Assembly: GCF_907165205.1 (NCBI RefSeq)
Contig: NC_058189.1
Span: 16,676,001-16,740,000 of the forward strand
Reading direction: 5' to 3'
DNA from: Coccinella septempunctata
Lineage: Eukaryota > Arthropoda > Insecta > Coleoptera > Coccinellidae
Length of the DNA: 64,000 bases
The notes under the pieces were generated by a model. That model searched no databases. It had not been told where the DNA came from and worked only from the letters and a program-made list of their open reading frames with translations. Each line of letters begins with the position of its first letter. The first letter of the stretch is position 1. Below are positions 44,226 through 57,156 of the stretch, piece by piece. Position numbers and translations under genes: made by a program.

Positions 44226-45887
44226 ATTTCTCAGTGTCTGGGCTACGTGTACTTGGGTGGTATGTTCGATGACAGCAACGCTAATTGCTCGATCTAAAAA
44301 CGTTCTGTTGTGACAAAAAGATCATTGCCTGTCTGAATGGAGTATTGTGGAGCAAGGAACTAACAAAGAATCAAAAATACGGCACAATGACACTGTTCAA
44401 AATCGGAATGGATTTTGGCAAGTTACTGTGTTTGGGCACTGTAACCAGATATTTGAGTTAGAGATGGTAGTGTAAAAACATTTATTAAACATCGTTCACA
44501 CTCACAAGATGTAACAGTCACCAGCATGAAGCCAATATCAATATTGGCTATTGGCTATACTACAACAAACATAAGTATTTACAGCAACTATAAACTCAGA
44601 GTGGAATCACCCAACTAAAAAAAAGAGATAATCTAGAAAAGTTTCAGTGAAATGTCACATGAAGTCAGACTTAGACACTTAGAAACTTTAACTAATTCAC
44701 TACTGATAATTAACACAACGTTTAGAGTGGCAGAACAATCAATGAGAATTAATTGCGAGAGCCTTCTCATTTAACATTTAAATAATGAATGTTAATGATA
44801 AGCCTGAGTCCGAAATGAATTCAGACCAAGAACTAGACTACAAGAGTTGAAAGCTAAATGGTCTAAGTCTGTCCATTAGTGAGTTCAATATAGCAAATAT
44901 GAGTGAGGCAATAATACGATAATGGATATAAAAAACGTTGAAGAGAGTATAATATTCAGAAACGATTAGTTTGTCCTCACAAAAAGAGCAGACTCAATTG
45001 ATGAATTATAAGCGGTGCAGAATGAGAGTATTGAATTCATTTGATCGATACTTGATGAAAGTCCATAATAGAGTTGATCAATCACGACAAGTGCTTCGCT
45101 ATCATTTAGTAGCATATTTTGGTGTGTACACTATTAGTTTACCTGTGATAGCGAAACACGTATCATGGTGAACAACTCATGTTAGTGAAATCATATAACT
45201 CTGTTTTTAGTTACCAAATGATAGTACTGAGAGGAGGGAAAACCACTAATTGTTGATTTTGAGATGAGCAGAAGGCTCGACACCTAATTTATAATGTCGA
45301 GCAAAATGAATGAACATAATAGTGCATTATAAATCAAAATGAGCAGATCATATCAAAATGAATAGGTACATGGATATAAAATATTAGTTCATTTCAAACT
45401 CGAGAACAGTTTTTAGCAATATGTTCATTCAGAGGTCAACAATAAAAGTACTGAGATTAGCATGAGCAAGCATATAATTAATCAGTGTTTATTTTCAGAG
45501 AGAAAGTAATGAGAATATTCAATCCTGGTGCAACATAACCATTTTCATCTGAGAAAGCTATAGAAGTCTGAAAATTCATGTAAATTATAAAAAGCGAATA
45601 CATATCCATGAGCGTGCATATAAACAAAGTGAATCGAGTGAACCTATAATTTGAGAAGTACAAATGAAGTTTACAAATCTTTTTGTAGATTTTTTATGGT
45701 CTAACACGTGGACACATTTCATGCATAATGAAAACACTAAACGATATGAAATACATACAACATTTTCACGTAGAACTAGTTCGCACCAAAATTGAACGAG
45801 AAGGCATGAAATACTACTACTAATACTGAACTGAACAACTGAACTATTGAATTGATGTGGCCGATACTTGATGAAAATCCGTAATTG

Positions 45888-46008
45888 AACTTGAAACAGA
45901 TTATACGATTTTCACAAAATGTTTTGCTCAAATTGCTATTGTGATAGCGAAACACGTGTCGTGGTTTAAAAACTTATTTTGTGAAAATCGTATAATCTGT
46001 TTCAAGTT
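45888..46008. repeat. Perfect 33-bp inverted repeat hairpin inside the left BEL repeat
   Basis: AACTTGAAACAGATTATACG and TTTTCACAAAAT (45888-45920) are exactly mirrored at 45976-46008 across a 55-bp loop. It is not seen in the corresponding part of the right repeat, so it is probably a later insertion or duplication. Confidence 0.85.
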
Positions 46009-46214
46009 GAAATAGTAGTATTCAATGAGACTTGCCCAATTGACAACTTTACAAAGTTTTATAAGCAAAAAAAATCGATGTAAGTTCGGAGAAGGAAAAG
46101 TAAGAAATTCAGTTATAATTTTTTCGACAAACATGAAAATTCGGACATATCAGATCCAGCACGCTGAGTATAGCGTGTGACACATGCCTCCACGAGCTGC
46201 TTGCGATACTTGTT

Positions 46215-47470
46215 TACTCGATACTTGCGAGTGTTCGATTACTACTTTGCCAAAAGGAGGCCGCCTGCCATGCATAGGTTTTTCAAATGTTTGGCGATAT
46301 CTGTTCTTTTGTCGTATCTCCTCCACCATAGATATCATCAATATAACCTTCATCTTTGAAGATTAAGGATAGGACTTTAATGATCAAAAAGGGTCCTTGG
46401 TTCCGTAGGAAACTGTGGTGAGATGGTACGTTGCTATCTGATCTTTCGAGTGTCGCCACAGCATAGTTTGGAGATTTTAATAGTCTGGATGCACCATGAT
46501 TTATCTGTACATATTCGTGATGTCTGCGAAGAAGACCAATTTCAAACGAAGTACGCAAAATCATTGAAAGCTGTTGTCAATTTGGTGTATGAGCTGTCAG
46601 GTCTGCGGGGACTCCATGATGTGGCAAACAGTACATGGGATGTGGGATGATCGATGGAGCCTTCTTCATATGCTTGAGTTGTTCATATTCTGTGTGAAAT
46701 GGCAATATTTTTATTTCCTTCGAATTTGTTAAAGAGTCCTTGGAGGCATCGGAAAGTAAGCTCTCTAGAAGATCCTAAAAGATGGTGATTTCAATAGGTG
46801 TAATGATTGTATTCATTCACCAGAAACAAGTAGAGAATGAATTGTCTTGAAGTGGTCTCCACATTCTTGTTCGGGAGGAGTAAAGCGATTAACGGATTTA
46901 GACTTTTTGCTCCCAAAACTTTTCAATGAATCTTGCGTGGCATAATAGAGAGAATGCCTACTGGAGGAAACATCTTGATGAGGGCATATAGCACCTACCA
47001 CCAACCATCAAGTTTTATAGCTGAGCTGTTCAAATTGAAGCATCTGACCCTTTTCAGAATTGTAAAAGAATGGCAGCACCATAAACGTCACCACCCAGTA
47101 TTACAACGATAGGCCGCGAAGTGAAGAAATGTGGATTGGCGAGCTTCAAATTGTCGAGATGAAGCGATTGTGGTCCTACACAACAATTGAGAAATGGCAA
47201 ATTAGTAAATGGAGATGACAAAATATGAGCAGTTATATTTACCTTCGTGTGATTGTGAAGAGATTTCAATGTGATTTAAAAATTTCCGCTTGTGCTTGGG
47301 GTGTTCTATACTAATTCCAATGATAGTGACTTTAGAATGGCTTCAAGGGAGGCTAAGCTCTTGTGCGATATCTGTCTTCAGAAATAGCTATCTTCTAGCT
47401 GTGTATGTGCTCACTGGGGTGTTGATGTTGGCGAGAGTGGTAGCTAGTAGAATGAGATGTCTTTGAGTGG
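46215..47470 (-). pseudogene. BEL/Pao pol: protease and reverse-transcriptase remnant
   Basis: Reading the minus strand: from about 47460 a retropepsin-like LLATTLANINTPV region with decayed LFLKTDIAQELSLP; at about 47130-47080 the LGGDVYGAAIL box that ends the BEL protease domain; at about 46880 ECGDHFKTIHSLLVSGE; near 46680 HTEYEQLKHMKKAPS and YCLPHHGVPR, the RT entry; the catalytic YIDD at about 46345-46334; and LCMAGGLLLAKW downstream. This order is diagnostic of BEL/Pao. Many frameshifts and stops; part of the RT palm between the last boxes is shortened. Confidence 0.75.
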
Positions 47471-49390
47471 CTGGAACCCTTTGCGGGGCCTTTGACTACT
47501 GTACGAGACTTTTAGGCTCTGTTGGAGGCGTCGCTGACTGAATGATGGGGAAAAGGATTTTGTAGCAGCAGTTATGTTCGTTGAGAATAACATGAAGGGG
47601 TTGCAAAGAGTTTGTCACATTGAGCTGTCCAGAGATTTTCGCATGGCGAGACTGTTCCAAGCAATTGGAAATTATGAGTGAACGATGATGAAATTCCAAC
47701 TCAAATATCCGCCTAGCCCTAGAAGAACTAAATGTTCTAAATCGAAATGTTCGGATTTTGACAAGGTACTGTGTGTGGACTATTGCCAGATAATTGAATT
47801 GGATATAAATAGTGTGAAAATATTTAGTGTACATCGCTCAATCATGAAATGAATAAGTCAATGCAGTAACAAACATAAGTATTCACCAAATCATTAAACA
47901 CAGACTGATATTATTCTATTAAAACAGAACTACATAATCAAGGAAAGTTCAAAGCAGGACTCACATGAAGTTTAACAAGTCCCAGTTTCAAGAACGTCCA
48001 CTAAGATCTAATGCCCCATCATAATTCAAACTCCCATTTTTTTAAGGAATTTTTATGGAGTATCAAATTATAACGGCTTTTCCTGCAACTGGGCTTTAAA
48101 CACTGCTAAAGTTCATCTAATTTAATATGTACTGAACACAATGTTTACAGGTACATAATTGAAACAAAGTACTTCTGTGTGGAATTGGTTTCAATTACCT
48201 AATACATATATTTAGTGTGCACAATCATCATTCGAACAATTTTTACAGTGACAGAGCAAGCAATAAAAGAGAATTTATTGCAATAGCGAATTTCACTGAG
48301 TTGTATAATAATGAATTTGTTCCGAGAATGAGACTACAAAAGCTGACAGCAAAATTTTTTTTTCATACGTGGAATCAAAATACCGAATATAAGTGAGGAT
48401 ATAATATTTTATGTAAATATAAGATGCAGTTGATGAATTATGAGCATTATAAAATGAGAGTATTGAAATAAAAACAAGGAAACCACTATTTGAAGGTTTG
48501 AAGAAGAGCAGAAGCCTCAAGATCTAATTTGTACTTCCAACAAGATGAAGGAACATGAGATTTCATAATTATTATTATAAGATCATACAAAAATCAGTAA
48601 GTACACGAATATCAGAGAAGAGCTTTCAGGGTGGAACCAGTACGACAAAAATGGACCTTCGAGCCATACTACAGATTCAGAGCTTCACCTTTACTTCTGC
48701 TGGAAATCGACTGAATCCAGGGTCCACCTTGAAGGCTTGAACACTCAATCGAGAACAGTAATAAGCAATATGTTAATTGAGAGGTAAACAATGGAGTTGA
48801 CTTGATAAATGAAATAATCTGATTAAAGTAGTGATATAAGCATGACTGAACAATAAGTCAGTTTTTCTCATCAGAGAGAAGGACATGAGAATATTAAATT
48901 CTATAGCAATAAAACCATTTCTATGTGGAAAACCTAGAGAGGTCTGAAAATCTGTGTAAATCATAAAATAGAATATTCAAGAGAGTGTACAACTTATACA
49001 TTGAGTAGTACAAATAAAGATTACCAATTTATTTGTAGTTTTTTTATGATCTTACACTTGGGCACATTTCATGCGTAATAGAATAATGAAACGACATCGA
49101 AATTTCATAATAATTTGAGAATTTGAGGAGACTAGGAATACATTACCTAGTTTGCACCCTTATTTAACTGAAAGATATGAAATAAAACTACATATTTCAT
49201 CAGAAGGTCTAATTAAACGGAATTTTACAGAGTTTCGTTAGCACAAAAAAAGCTCTGTTGAAAAAAGGTGTGAAAATCAGTTTTCAGTTTTCTAAGAAAC
49301 ATGACAATTCTGAGATTTCAAATCCCAGCGTGTGGAGTGCTGGTCAATCAGCTGTTGTCAGAGTACCAAGAACTTGCGGTATGTTTCGCT

Positions 49391-51080
49391 TCAAGAAGAT
49401 ATAGCAAAGCAGGTGCAATAGATCGGAAATAGGTACTCGGATCCCTCCAGTATCTCCACTACGTAACACTGTTGCGCATTGGAGTAGCTACCATAAATTT
49501 AAATAATTTACTTCTCAACTAACTCGTGAAAGTATCTTCCGTACTTCTAGTATCTCAGTCATTAAATAAGCAACGTTTTCACAGAAAATTTGGAATTATT
49601 TCAAATTACCTTCTTTATAAAACATTGGTTATGGCTACGCCACTGCTGAAGAGCTTGACCTTGCCACGTTCTACGTCATCACCTTTCCAAACTCCTAGTT
49701 TCAGTTGAGATTCGGATTAGTCAGGAGCGTGGAAAGAAGCAAGATTGGAGGGTGCATTGTTAAATTTTCAATAGATTAAAAGTACCCTATTATAAGGAGC
49801 AGACACGAAGAGAACTCCAGAGAAATATAAGAAAAGGGTAGAAGTAGTCGAGATAAAAGCGATAATGAAATCATTAGGATTCTCAAGAAAAGACCATATA
49901 AGAAATGATACAATAAAAAACGAATGGGACTTGAAGGCAACATAGCTTTCAACCAACCTATAAAAAAAATATTCCGAAACTGGAATAGCCAAAGTGCTTT
50001 ACATAAGTCCGTGTGTGAAAGGAAGAATGTGGAGATCAAAAAAAAGACGGTAAGGCGTCGACGTTCTTACTGACCAATACATATTTTTTTAACTACAATG
50101 TAATAGGTTATGATTTTTCTATTATGGCACAAAGAAGACCTCATATACAGCAGCGGCTTAACTTTTGGGTGAATAGTTCTCTGAAATGATACCATTGGTT
50201 TATAGCGGCTGAGAGTCCTCAAAATGAAAAGACTCTTGAAATTACGTGCCACTGCTTTCCCTCTCAAAAAAGTCAAATGCATAGCTTTAAATGGTAAGGA
50301 GATAAGGAAGAGCTAATAAAATTTATACCAAATTTTAGATGGACATATTATGTAGGTACCTACAACCAAATTGGAGGGTCAGAAGGGTATTCGAAAATTC
50401 GACTGTATGAGTTGCAAATACAAATTGCGTGTTTTACGTATAGCATCCTGTATACATGTCAGATCATAAACTCAAATGGCTCACCATAATATTGAAAATA
50501 TTGATACAGATACAAGATAATTCAAGGCGGATATTACAGAAGTCATTCTTACAAGTTAATTGGCTCTTATCATAGAATAAACGATCAACTCAATTCTATC
50601 AAAATCTTAGGGAGGGCAAATTCGGATATCCCCAACTCAAATAAAATATTCGAGTGAAACGATATCATTAGTGTTACATGAAATTTAGTGTATATTTCAA
50701 ATCTTCTTTTTATTCTTGTCTGTATCTTTAAGCGTACCTACTCCGAATAAAACTCAATTGAAAATATGTTCGTCGATAAGCATTAAATACAAAAATATTT
50801 ATATCTTCGAGGTCCATGCTATATATGACATCAGACTTCAATTCTTCAAAGTCCGAATTTATTCAAAATCCCTTATATCAATTATAAATTATTTCAATAT
50901 ACTTAATCATATTATTCCAAATTGATAAACCGGTATATGAAAAGTTTAATGAAAGATTCGAAAATATTATTTCTGATGATTGTGTTCGTTGAAATGAATT
51001 GAGTTGAAGTAAAACGAAAAATTGCATTTACTCAAAATGACAACTTCCAGAGAACAGAAAGCCTATTTTTATGCTTTTTT
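49391..51080. other. Intron sequence before exon 3
   Basis: No gene or repeat ends recognised. The overlapping frames at 49768-50282 are low-complexity or hydrophobic and look fortuitous. A splice acceptor with CTGTTTCAG ends the intron at 51089. Confidence 0.5.
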
Positions 51081-51089
51081 CTGTTTCAG

Positions 51090-52814
51090 TGGTGCAATGC
51101 GCAGATGATCGACATCACATCTTTAACAACTCCTGTTATCTCTTTGTTACTTATCCTGAAGTGACGTGGAGTACTGCTCAGCATATATGTGAGGGCATCA
51201 AAGCTAATCTCGCGTCTGTATTGTCAGCTGACGAAGAACGCTTTGTCATTAGTTATCTACGAAAAACGCCTGAATATCGCACCAGTTCTCTTTACTGGCT
51301 TGGGGGCAAACTTGAAAAAACCTCGGGGTTTTCGTGGATAGATAACAGTCGAGTAGAATATGTTGGATGGCTGCCAGATCAGAAACCATTGGAAAACCTG
51401 AGGAAAGGAAACGAAACTGCCAAATGTTTAGGTGTTCAGTGGACGCCATCACCAACACCAACGCTGCCCAGTGGTCTCTATTGGAAATCTAAAAGATGCA
51501 ACTCCATCGGCGGTTATATCTGTAAACGTGCCAATCTAGAACCAGGTGTTGGTATCAACTTCAACAGAACTGTTAACGGCTCAGAAGGAACGATAACTTC
51601 ACCGAATTACCCTGGAAACTATTACAATAATTTGGATATGACTATAGCAATTATCGGACCAAAAAGAACCAGACTAGTAATCAAATTTGAAAGAATAGAC
51701 GTTGAAGCACAAATGGAATGCCTCTACGACTATATTGACTTGAGGAGTTTACACGGAAATGGTAAAGAAACAAGTAATGCAATAAAACTGTGTGGAAGTC
51801 ATGACGTGGATATGCATCGATTCGATTATGTTTCAGAAACAAATCAGATCATTTTGAAATTCCATTCAGATTATTCGATATCTGGCTCGGGGTTTTCATT
51901 GAAATGGCATTCTGTAGATGTTACATTCTGTCCCATGCAAACGCTCACTGCCAAAGAAGGCTTCGTAACAAGTCCCAACTATCCAGATTTTTTATTGCCA
52001 AATTTGAACTGTACCTTAATCATGCAAGCACCCTATGGGCACAAAGTCTGGTTCGAGTTTTTAAAAATTGATATGGGCGAAACCCTCGATGAAGAAAACT
52101 CCAAAGCAGCTGGGAAAACTTTTTTAGAAATGCGACTTGGAAGTGACATGGATTTTTTTCGTCCATTCTCAATTCCTAATCTTCTAACGGAAGGTAGTTT
52201 CCTCTCGTATGACGAAACTATGCAGATAAGGCTTCATTCTGGGGTGAAAACTGGAGCAATCGGTTTCAAAGCACATTATAAAATGGTGAATATATTACAG
52301 GAAGAGAAGAATGTTTTCCTCCATAACGATACTTCGGGTATATTACTGCATTTGAATTATCCGGAAAGTCCCCAGACCAAAGTGGATTTTATGCAACACT
52401 TCATAGCACCCTTAGGATTCGTAATTTCGCTCGAGCTTTATCATCTTAAGCTTACCAATACCGAATGTTACGAGGATAACGGTCTATTGGAAATTTACGA
52501 TAACTATGCTGATAGGAATGGAACTATTTGGAAACTTTGCTACGATCCACCTACCCCGAATGCTATAATTCCGATTAACAGATTAGAAATTACCTCTTTC
52601 TTTAACACAATACACCTCAGACAAATCAGTGGAAGAAACAGCGGCATCAGCTTGAATGGAAGTATAAAAATACAGCCGGATGAAGAGTTCAAAACGAAGA
52701 TACTGAAGTTCAAGAACGAAGTGGAATCTTGCAGTCCTAATCCTTGCAGGCAGGGCGGAAAATGTATCAGTAAGGAGGACAGGAGATACTGCGAATGTGC
52801 TGGACATTTCACAG
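51090..52814 (+). CDS. uif: Exon 3 seen: C-type lectin, CUB, CUB, CUB-like and first EGF part
   Basis: This 1725-bp exon enters in phase 1 after TTTCAG (matching exon 2) and leaves in phase 1 at ACAG|GTAATT. Residues are counted from the junction codon. About 4-147: C-type lectin, with CYLF, the helix TAQHIC, LYWLGG, SFSW-like GFSWIDNS and the final CNSIGGYICKR. The WND calcium box is not evident, so sugar binding via calcium is doubtful. About 160-277: CUB with GTITSPNYPGNY, CLYDYIDL and KLCG. About 281-402: CUB with GFVTSPNYPDF, longer and lacking the last two cysteines. About 410-530: CUB-like with ILLHLNYPES and CYEDNGLLEIYDN. About 546-575: EGF with CSPNPCRQGGKC and CECAGHFTG. Several N-x-S/T sites fit an extracellular protein. 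Confidence 0.9.
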
Positions 52815-53169
52815 GTAATTTTAAATGATATAAATCAATTGAAGAATTCAACAGAATATTGTCTTGAACCCTTCGTTCTTTCAATGAAAAAATGTTTCTG
52901 AGAGAGTTCCTAAGGATATTAAAATTTGATCTTCCGTTTTCACAACTACTGCAAATGAAAGATAATTGCAGACCTCATTGCTTTGATTTTTCTCAAATGA
53001 TGAAATTTTTTCAATTGGAGATTTAGTTTAAGATTTCACGAAATTGATCACAGCAAAGAAAAAATCTCCTTCTGAATTAGGCATCATTATTCCATACCCA
53101 AGAACATTGCAATATTCTTGATCGAGGAATCAACGCTTGATTTTCCGATAAACGTCAATTTGTTTCAAT

Positions 53170-53705
53170 TCGTATCATAGAGATGGAGATTTATTGTGAG
53201 TGCACAATTTTGGGGTCAATGGTTTCATAGAATTCTATCAAAAATTCAAATTTTACTAAAATGGTGATTTTGCCTTTAGTAAGAAAGTGATATATCGACC
53301 TATATATATATATTTTTGAAAAGTTATTTTTTTTTGGATGATATGAGGTCAAAAAAAGAATGCATTCGTATTTAAAATAACGAAGTTGTTTTTTTTTTCC
53401 ACACTTAGTACAATAGATAAAATGAAGTTGAATATGGTATCGTATTTCCAATGAATAAGTGCCTGAAGAAAGTTTTCACCGTTTTCAGATATTTTCGTGA
53501 ATAAAGAAGATGCGGCACATTTTCGAAATCGAGAAAATATCAAAATTTGGTCATATCTTCAAGACAAATGAATATATCGTGAAACGGTTTTCAGTTATGG
53601 ACTTTTCACGAAAATCGAGCCCAGGACCCTTTTCAAAGATTTTACTTATCTAGTCTAGGAGTACCAGAAACAAACAAAATCAAGCAATTTGGGATACCCT
53701 GTAAA
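53170..53705. repeat. Dispersed repeat copy 2 (uninterrupted)
   Basis: Homologue of 43150-44225 without the palindromic MITE. It ends near ATACCCTGTAAATAAAG, whose TACCCTGT resembles the tips of ACAGGGTG elements. Confidence 0.75.
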
Positions 53706-53805
53706 TAAAGTAACGAAACTTGCTGATTTTTCGATTTCTTTCAGGTTTACAAGAAAAAAGTATTTTTAAATAATTCAGGCTATCTGCATAACTAGATTAT
53801 AAATA

Positions 53806-53867
53806 TACAGGGTGATTCGTTACTCCAAAATACCTCATAAACATAATATTTTAATTCGTACCCTGTA
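53806..53867. repeat. 62-bp segment with TACAGGGT ends
   Basis: TACAGGGTGATTCG at 53806 and CGTACCCTGTA ending 53867 face each other. Probably a very short deletion derivative of an ACAGGGTG element, flanked by TA. Confidence 0.55.
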
Positions 53868-55411
53868 TATTTTTCAGTTTTTCATAATAGATTAAATAAC
53901 ACAAATAACCGTGAAGAACACATACCTAATTCTAACCTTATTTATTCTAGAGTTACTGAGAAAAAATTTACTTGAACGTTTATTTATTACCAACATAATT
54001 AACAGCAACTAATAACATTATTTTAATTTATTTAGATGTTCAAATTGTCTTCCTTCTTATATTTGACTGTATACAAGTCTATTATTAAAAGCTGATATGG
54101 CATTACTCAATTGCTGATTTGTACCTAAAAGAAATCGAAATATTATTGCAAGTTAGGTTACCTTAGGTTACCTACTTCATTTACACACTGGATAACTCCA
54201 ATATTAAGATGGATTGTTGAAAAATATCAGGTAACTTAAGTCTTTCCCAGTAGTAAACTGATATTATATTTTGATTATTCCTCTTCCTGAATATTCGAAT
54301 GTTTTATAATGATTGGATTGAGTTTAATTCAAGATATTCGGGATGAGAAAAAGTAAACAATTTTTTTTGTTATTTTTCATATGATGATTCTTGATATGAT
54401 ACAGATACTTCTTTGGTCGCAAATGCAGGAATAGACCTAGTTATGACAAAGTATTGGGGAACTTATTTCAATCGAAAAAAATTATAACTTCATTTATTGT
54501 TTGAAAATAATATCTCTGTATAATCTGAGATATTGTCTCTTTGAATTTTCTTCAATTATAAAAAAGTTTATCAATGTAGAATGAAATATAAATACTGAAA
54601 TTTCCTGAATGAATGTGACAACAATAAATTCAACTTATTATATCAGAAGGCTATTACAATTTATTTAATAAATATAATATGAAAGACATGAAAAATATTT
54701 CCACTTTCCACAAATGGCCTCTTGTGGCGTCAATATCAGAAAAAATCTCTATACATACCAGGAATAAAATTGAAAAAATTACCAATTCGGTACCCCAACC
54801 AATCCATAAATGTTTTTAATTCTCTACAGATGGAAAATAGGTACGTGAATTTTATTTCCAATGTTCGGTTCAAAATGGGACGATCCAAAATCGGCAGAAA
54901 TTTGTATAGTCCAGAACAGAAAGAAATAAGAAGGCAGAAATATATGTAGTAAGGAAAAAGTCATACAATACGAACACAAAAAAAAATTAAGATCTAAATC
55001 AAGTAAAAGAAAAACAAACTCACTCGGTGCCCTTTCAAGGTGAATACTCTTCGTAGCACAAGTATGTTTTCAATCCCCACAAGGGTAATATTGCCACCCC
55101 AACAATAAAATTAGCTATATCGAAAAGAAAGACGATAATCCTAATCCCAAGACTTGGATTCTCACAGGAATATTCGACAAATAACCCTTTTTACGCACAA
55201 GCTATTAAGAGTATCAGAAATGATTTCAGGAATGCCAAAAATGAATATTCGAGAACGTTTTTCAACATGTGTTAGATATATGATAAATATTCAAAAGCAA
55301 AGATATCAAAACATGACATATAGGCAACACATACAACATTTAAGCATTTACGAGTTGCGAATATTCGAGGAGAATTACCGTAACTTATTGATATAGTCTA
55401 ATTGTACAATA
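53868..55411. other. Intron sequence with two unassigned short frames
   Basis: Frames at 54722-54949 and 55154-55396 (75 and 80 codons) are basic and have no recognised domain. They may be part of a decayed mobile element. TTAGGTTACC repeats twice near 54160. Confidence 0.4.
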
Positions 55412-55767
55412 TACAGGCTTAGAACTATTTAGAGGGGGACTACGGGGATATCGAAAATCGTTAGAAATACAGCGTGGCTCAATTTCCAAAAATTTGCGTT
55501 ATTTAAGGATGAGTGTGTTTGTGTGAACAGTTCCAAAATATCTCTGATGGTTCCTGAGATATCTCGAAAAAACTGAAAATCAAGATTATCTTTCTTTCTT
55601 TACAACCCATTTGTTTTTGGAGATAACTACACGAAATTCGGTTTGTAGTCATAATCCTATAGAGCGATTATAATGTTGTACTACTTTTTTTGAAATTAAA
55701 GCCACCCTGTATTTTTAACGGTTTTCAATATTCCCGTAGTCCTCCTCTAAATAGTTCTAACCCTGTA
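55412..55767. mobile_element. 356-bp MITE, TA target
   Basis: The left end TACAGGCTTAGAACTATTTA is mirrored by TAAATAGTTCTAACCCTGTA at 55748-55767 with one mismatch. The arms continue about 60 bp (GACTACGGG, GTTAGAAATACAG...). TA lies at 55410-55411 and 55768-55769. The terminal TACAGG(C/G) and TA target fit Tc1/mariner-derived MITEs. Non-coding. Confidence 0.8.
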
Positions 55768-56789
55768 TATATTAACAGTAGTGAAAAATGTTTGCTCCCC
55801 AATTTTTGAAGAAGTTGCTCAATGTTAAGCTAGCAGAGCTCAGAAGCTAATCCAATGTTTATCCAAAATCTGATCCCATCAAAATTTCAGGTTCTCCATT
55901 AACCCACTGTGGGTTTTCCTTATATACATTCAAATAAATTGGATCTGTTATATATACATATTTACCGCTGAACTTACAGAATCCAGCAGATAGCTAATCG
56001 AATGTTCATAAAGAATTTGTTACACAATACTTTCAAGATATTTTAAAGTGAATTTTTTGTCGCTCCCCATTTGTTGAAGAAATCTCGTGTTGTACACATT
56101 ATCAAGCTATCAGGACCAATTCGATAATAGATTCTTCATCAAGAATCTGATCACACTATAATTGCAGGGTAATTTATCACCTAAGTGAAAATTCTCTTTG
56201 CTTTCCATTCAATGAAACAATCTCGAGCTCAAGATCCGCAGTGGGTTCAAATGGGGGCTAAAAGAGTTGAACGAAGAGGAAAAAGGCCTATGTCCCACAA
56301 TCTTTATTAGATATTAAAGACTACTATGGTTTCGAGACTTTCAATATAGTCTCATTTTCAAGTCAAAAAGCTAAAAAGAGTATACATTAGTCGCATAGGG
56401 TCTTAAATTAAAAATGAACAACACTATTAATTTCAAATTTCTGTTATATATAGAACAATCTTGATACAATAAAATGGCGTCTAGGAAAAACGAATTGAAC
56501 AAAAAGACAAAGAGAGTTCAAATATGTTCATCAAATAACAAACTGAATACTGAGGCGACATATAAATTAAGAAGTAAAAAGCAGGTAGAACAGAAATATG
56601 TTCAAACTCGTCATCAGAACAAGGAAAGCACGACAGTAATCTATAATTAAAATAAAATTCTAAGAATTTACTAATTTAAACACAATTGGCACATAATAGG
56701 TCTTAACTCATTCAGAGCAATGAAGAATAGACGGGTGCAAAGTCATAACCAAATAGTTTATTCAAAATACAATACTACGATTTTTTATA
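55768..56789. other. Intron sequence, nothing certain
   Basis: A 59-codon frame from ATG 56474 (starting MASRKNELNKKTKR) is basic and could be a LINE ORF1 start, but it is not linked to a longer frame. No other features. Confidence 0.35.
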
Positions 56790-57130
56790 AGCCCTACTTT
56801 CCAAACTGTCCAACCCTTCTTTGCTAGGTGTAATTCTATGAAATTTGTGTTTGTGTCGAATGTGTGACCGGTGTCGATGAGGTGTTAGGCAAAATATAAG
56901 ACATTACAAAAAGAAGGAATACTGTATAAAAAGATATACAGTACTCCAAGCGCCTAACCGGACGCATCGGTAAATATTTCAAAATATAAGACGCCAGTCG
57001 AGTTTGGGTTACAACTCAAATGTTCTATAATGCAGGTTTAAAAATTCCTGAAAGTTCCTCCTATATAAAAAGCGTTACAAGAATTGAAAATACCCTTTGT
57101 AAAGATATCATCCAAATCCAATGAAAGCTT
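56790..57130 (-). pseudogene. Penelope-like GIY-YIG fragment, minus strand
   Basis: On the minus strand from about 57100: DDIFTKGIFNSCNAFYIGGT, then RNF, IIEHL, NPNSTGVLYF, later HTFDTNTNFIELHLAKKGWT. This is the GIY-YIG order YIGxTxRxFxxRxxEH followed by the TGxSxxAxHL block. Stops and small gaps show decay. A + strand copy of the same region lies at 61022-61215, on the other side of LINE D. Confidence 0.65.
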
Positions 57131-57156
57131 GGACAATAAACTAGTGAATAACAAAG

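Larger units (their letters stand above)
44398..49390 (-). mobile_element. BEL/Pao LTR retrotransposon remnant
   Basis: Two direct repeats of about 1.7-1.8 kb (44398-46230 and 47735-49390) flank about 1.5 kb of minus-strand pol remnant. Matching blocks between repeats include GGCAAGTTACTGTGTTTGGG vs GACAAGGTACTGTGTGTGGA, ACAAACATAAGTATT and AGAGAGAA..ATGAGAATATT. Divergence is high (about 30 percent by eye), so this is old. The pol remnant identifies BEL/Pao. Gag, RNase H and integrase are gone. Exact LTR ends and target duplication were not resolved. Confidence 0.65.

Noticed and set aside
46283..46564. Independent small gene on the minus strand
   Set aside because: Its YIDD motif and neighbours show it is part of the BEL/Pao reverse transcriptase.
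49768..50282. Hydrophobic minus-strand frames that could be membrane proteins
   Set aside because: Overlapping frames in AT-rich DNA give Phe/Leu/Ile-rich sequence by chance; no start context, splice or domain support.
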